Below, piece by piece: positions 62,601 through 64,000 of a DNA stretch of 64,000 nt; position 1 is the stretch's first letter, and each line of letters starts with the position of its first letter. Made by a program: the position numbers and the translations under genes. A model generated the notes under the pieces. The model searched no databases. It saw only the letters and a list, made by a program, of their open reading frames with translations, and was not told the origin of the DNA. Origin of the DNA: Mactromeris polynyma (lineage: Eukaryota > Mollusca > Bivalvia > Venerida > Mactridae). The stretch covers positions 21,470,256-21,534,255 of the forward strand of contig JASFXZ010000001.1 of the NCBI GenBank assembly GCA_032209605.1, written 5' to 3'.

Positions 62601-63642
62601 TTCAGTGACGAAGTGGTATTGCATCAAAGCTTGTGTTGTACAGTGAAGCCTGCTGGTAGATATCTCTGTTACATATGGAAAAAATGCCGCACTTTTTGGG
62701 TGATTGTTTGCAACATTTAACTTATACGCTTTTGTTTTTTCAGCCATTGAGTTCTAGACGAAATGAACATGATAAAACTAGAAAATCTCTGAAGGATTCT
62801 TGGAACAAAGAAGTCAAGAGAATGGTATGTATGTTTTGTTAGAACTTTTGATGTTAAATTGATTTATCTGGTGGTGAGGTACTTTGTAGATATCTAGACA
62901 ACATAGTGTAAGTGTTGAAATGAGTACCGTGAAACATCACTTAAAGACCACCTCAATACTAAGACAACCCCAAAATGAAGAACACAATTATATAGTCCAT
63001 TTTCATTGTTTAGCTCTTTTCCTCCTCAATATTCAGACCTCCTCAATGAGAAGACCAGTTTTCAAGGGTCTTATTTTTCAGGTTTTACTGTATAATCCAC
63101 TTCACAAATGCTTGGGTTGAGTTGATATTTTGATGATACTACAATTATGCTGCAATTTGTTCACAGTGTGAGGGTTGGTGCAAAAGTATTTTAACTGATT
63201 CTTAACTTACACTGAGTTCAAGTAGTTTTGCACTAAATCCCTGATTGTAATATTGAACACAAGTTTGAAACCAAGGTTGTTCTTCATTTAATGGTTTGAT
63301 GAAAGACCTGCGTGTTGAAAAAATGTTCTATAAGTCTTGATGTAATAAACTCGACTCTTTGTGGGCTTAAATTCCTTGTTTGTGCCAAACTTTACATATA
63401 AATCTGACTTGTAGAATGTATAAATGGTTGACTTGTTTTGGTTCTATTCATTACAGCAAGAATCATTAAACAATTTACGGAAGGCACAGACCATGTATGT
63501 TACTAGGCAACAAGAATATGAGAAAGCCAAAGACTTGTCACAGAAAACTGAGTCAGATGTTTTGAGTCATAGCAATAGTTCAAGTAACCTAACTGCTAAA
63601 ATTGACAAGAAAAAGAGAGCAGAGGATGATGCTAGTCACAAG
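53498..63642 (+). CDS. ARHGAP29-like: ARHGAP29/ARHGAP45/GMIP-family RhoGAP, 5' part (F-BAR region), runs off the right edge
   Basis: Ten coding exons join in one frame to 377 codons: 53498-53675, 54338-54481, 55674-55822, 56398-56473, 57013-57153, 57625-57689, 58133-58177, 62067-62132, 62744-62824, 63457-63642. All borders are GT/AG. Residues about 35-160 match the conserved N-terminal region of ARHGAP29 (for example SEYLMGDL). From about 183 the F-BAR domain follows: LAFQRAKAWSKYLKDV, EVEYSKNLSRLA, GFLPLQSVY, then LNNLRKAQTMYVTRQQEYEK. F-BAR domains dimerise and bind curved membrane. In this family a C1 and a RhoGAP domain follow, acting on RhoA-type GTPases at junctions and cortex; those exons are not in the window. 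The start at 53498 is supported by an in-frame TGA at 53477-53479. Which of the three vertebrate paralogues it matches best cannot be settled; an invertebrate single orthologue is likely. Confidence 0.93.
53698..53888 (+). mobile_element. M4 TIR element, in ARHGAP29-like intron
   Basis: GGGATTTCCACTAGGTGCTG to AATGGAACCCA; it starts only 22 bases after the exon 1 donor. Interior matches the copy at 32591. Confidence 0.85.
53909..54221 (+). repeat. Intronic direct duplication, copy 1
   Basis: From GATTGCTGCGTATAGGCTAA to AGGTCTAAAAC, nearly identical to 54580-54854 in the next intron. This copy has about 60 extra bases near its 3' end, lacks an insert of about 18 bases present in copy 2, and has 6 rather than 9 C in a C tract. 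Confidence 0.85.
54338..54481 (+). CDS. ARHGAP29-like: ARHGAP29-like coding exon 2
   Basis: Symmetric phase 1-1 exon coding GGEEDLRVLAHERLGDVL and the conserved YPPLNTTELFTAAGTLIK block. It is flanked on both sides by copies of one intronic duplication. Confidence 0.93.
54580..54854 (+). repeat. Intronic direct duplication, copy 2
   Basis: Second copy of the 53909-54221 sequence, in the same orientation, on the other side of ARHGAP29-like coding exon 2. Confidence 0.85.
55674..55822 (+). CDS. ARHGAP29-like: ARHGAP29-like coding exon 3
   Basis: Starts in phase 1, ends in phase 0. Codes YNYEEHSVEAMEGAFNDAID and LALEFSSSVSEYLMGDLQ, the most conserved part of the pre-F-BAR region. Confidence 0.93.
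55883..56064 (-). mobile_element. M4 TIR element, reverse, in ARHGAP29-like intron
   Basis: Reads in reverse: CTTTTGACCCTAGAGTTGAC through GATTCAGCACCTAGTGGTAC. About 60 bases after the exon 3 donor. Confidence 0.8.
56398..56473 (+). CDS. ARHGAP29-like: ARHGAP29-like coding exon 4
   Basis: A short acidic linker exon (SYDNLLSVSQEGSDKDD and following). Acceptor CTTACAG, donor ATAA/GTAAGT, ends in phase 1. Low conservation is expected here; the call rests on splice sites and frame. Confidence 0.8.
57013..57153 (+). CDS. ARHGAP29-like: ARHGAP29-like coding exon 5, start of F-BAR
   Basis: Codes LTPEQIDEIMMNLLAGLDLA followed by FQRAKAWSKYLKDVMAYIER, the first F-BAR helix. Acceptor TTTTCTTCCAG, donor CTTG/GTAAGT. 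Confidence 0.95.
57625..57689 (+). CDS. ARHGAP29-like: ARHGAP29-like coding exon 6
   Basis: Codes EVEYSKNLSRLASSVKPALT and EE, the continuation of the F-BAR helix. Acceptor TATTTACAG, donor GAGG/T at 57690-57691, ends in phase 0. Confidence 0.93.
58133..58177 (+). CDS. ARHGAP29-like: ARHGAP29-like coding exon 7
   Basis: A 15-codon exon, GFLPLQSVYCTVLSQ, matching the conserved PLQS segment of the family. Phase 0-0. The next intron (58178-62066) is the longest in this gene part. Confidence 0.93.
58881..59042 (-). mobile_element. M1 element, reverse, in ARHGAP29-like intron
   Basis: CTATAAAACCTCAATAATAA to CAGGTTTACCTG, interior AGAGCAAAACAATGAAAATA. Both ends are degraded. Located in the 3.9-kb intron. 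Confidence 0.8.
61500..61726. mobile_element. TIR element in ARHGAP29-like intron
   Basis: AGGGCACTAGAAATC at the left and GATTTCTAGAGCCCT at the right form a 15-bp inverted repeat with one mismatch. The interior has CGGACATGTCTAATTG and CCGGGACAAGTCTG. 227 bp; no coding capacity. Confidence 0.68.
62067..62132 (+). CDS. ARHGAP29-like: ARHGAP29-like coding exon 8
   Basis: A 22-codon phase 0-0 exon, DVEYAKTCQATFTLLQTSKF and LE. The family has no residues between this and exon 7, so no exon is missing from the long intron. Confidence 0.93.
62220..62408 (+). mobile_element. M4 TIR element, in ARHGAP29-like intron
   Basis: GGGGTTACCCTAGGCGCTGA through GGGGTCAAAGGGTCAACTCT to TTGAACCAA. About 90 bases after the exon 8 donor. 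Confidence 0.82.
62744..62824 (+). CDS. ARHGAP29-like: ARHGAP29-like coding exon 9
   Basis: 27 codons, PLSSRRNEHDKTRKSLKDSW and following, phase 0-0. Matches the P-L-R-NE-K motif of the F-BAR domain. Acceptor TTGTTTTTTCAG. Confidence 0.94.
62927..63090 (+). mobile_element. M1 element in ARHGAP29-like intron
   Basis: CCGTGAAACATCACTTAAAG to CAGGTTTTACTG, followed by TA. Located between coding exons 9 and 10. Confidence 0.82.
63457..63642 (+). CDS. ARHGAP29-like: ARHGAP29-like coding exon 10, F-BAR coiled coil
   Basis: 62 codons: NLRKAQTMYVTRQQEYEKAK, a Ser/Asn-rich turn, then IDKKKRAEDDA. Acceptor CATTACAG, donor AAG/GTGCTG, phase 0-0. The gene continues past the window. Confidence 0.93.
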
Positions 63643-64000
63643 GTGCTGATATTATTTTTTGTCTTTCTTGGCAGATTATTTATAAAGGAGTTATCTTTCT
63701 ATCGTAAAAATATTTGGCCATAACTACGTTTATATACTTTTTTCGAAGGAAACTTCATGCCAAACTTTCCACACATGACAACCATAAAGATTTATGTGGC
63801 ATAATGTTTTCAGTGTTAGTCTAATAATTGCAGAGTTACTGCCCTTACTTCTTCCGACAAATTTAGGTATTTTGGGGGTATTAATCTATATCAGTGACAC
63901 CTCTAATTTGACTAAATAGTTTAGATCATTCACAGATCACCACAGGCATGAGAATTTTCTGCGGATTCACAGAAATCTGCGGATTTGATGCATTTCAATT

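Overview
The window is nuclear DNA from an animal. It is AT-rich, gene-poor and dense in small repeats. Its three convincing genes are animal in character: spliced exons with GT/AG borders, AATAAA signals and metazoan protein families. The short TIR elements and tRNA-derived SINEs, with SINE tails resembling ones I associate with bivalve genomes, suggest a lophotrochozoan, probably a bivalve mollusc. That placement is inference; I cannot name a species.

Layout. Positions 1 to about 43,200 hold no gene I can defend, apart from one possible isolated exon (17848-18024). This stretch contains tandem arrays: CAT-type triplets at 4.8-5.2 kb, an 8-bp unit at 9.4 kb, a 31/32/63-bp minisatellite at 10.2-12.0 kb, a G/T-rich array at 26.1-27.2 kb and a 26-bp minisatellite carrying CACGTG at 30.5 kb. 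It also holds several families of palindromic, TA-flanked miniature transposons with pogo/Tigger-like ends (called M1, M2 and M3 here), other TIR elements (M4, M5 and single copies), a complex fold-back element (27657-28180) and at least four kinds of tRNA-headed SINE.

From 43 kb onward there are genes, all on the + strand. (1) 43369-44370 is an uninterrupted CDS for a membrane-anchored FkbM-type methyltransferase, preceded by a 5'-UTR exon with an upstream ORF that overlaps the start. (2) 47033-48673 is a three-exon gene for a 223-residue protein that pairs a PEX14-like helical module with a C-terminal KPWD motif. I read it as the PEX39 (C6orf226) orthologue, a factor in peroxisomal PTS2 import. 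(3) From a promoter-like region near 51.82-51.91 kb to beyond the right edge lies the 5' part of an ARHGAP29/ARHGAP45/GMIP-family RhoGAP. Ten coding exons (377 codons, phases all consistent) cover the N-terminal region and most of the F-BAR domain. The RhoGAP domain lies outside the window. The three genes do not form a functional unit.

I did not find a new defence, toxin or other novel system. The observations most worth checking are the two-module PEX39-like protein, the overlapping upstream ORF on the FkbM gene, a direct intronic duplication flanking an ARHGAP exon, the repeat families that share only their ends, the fold-back element and the dimeric minisatellite.
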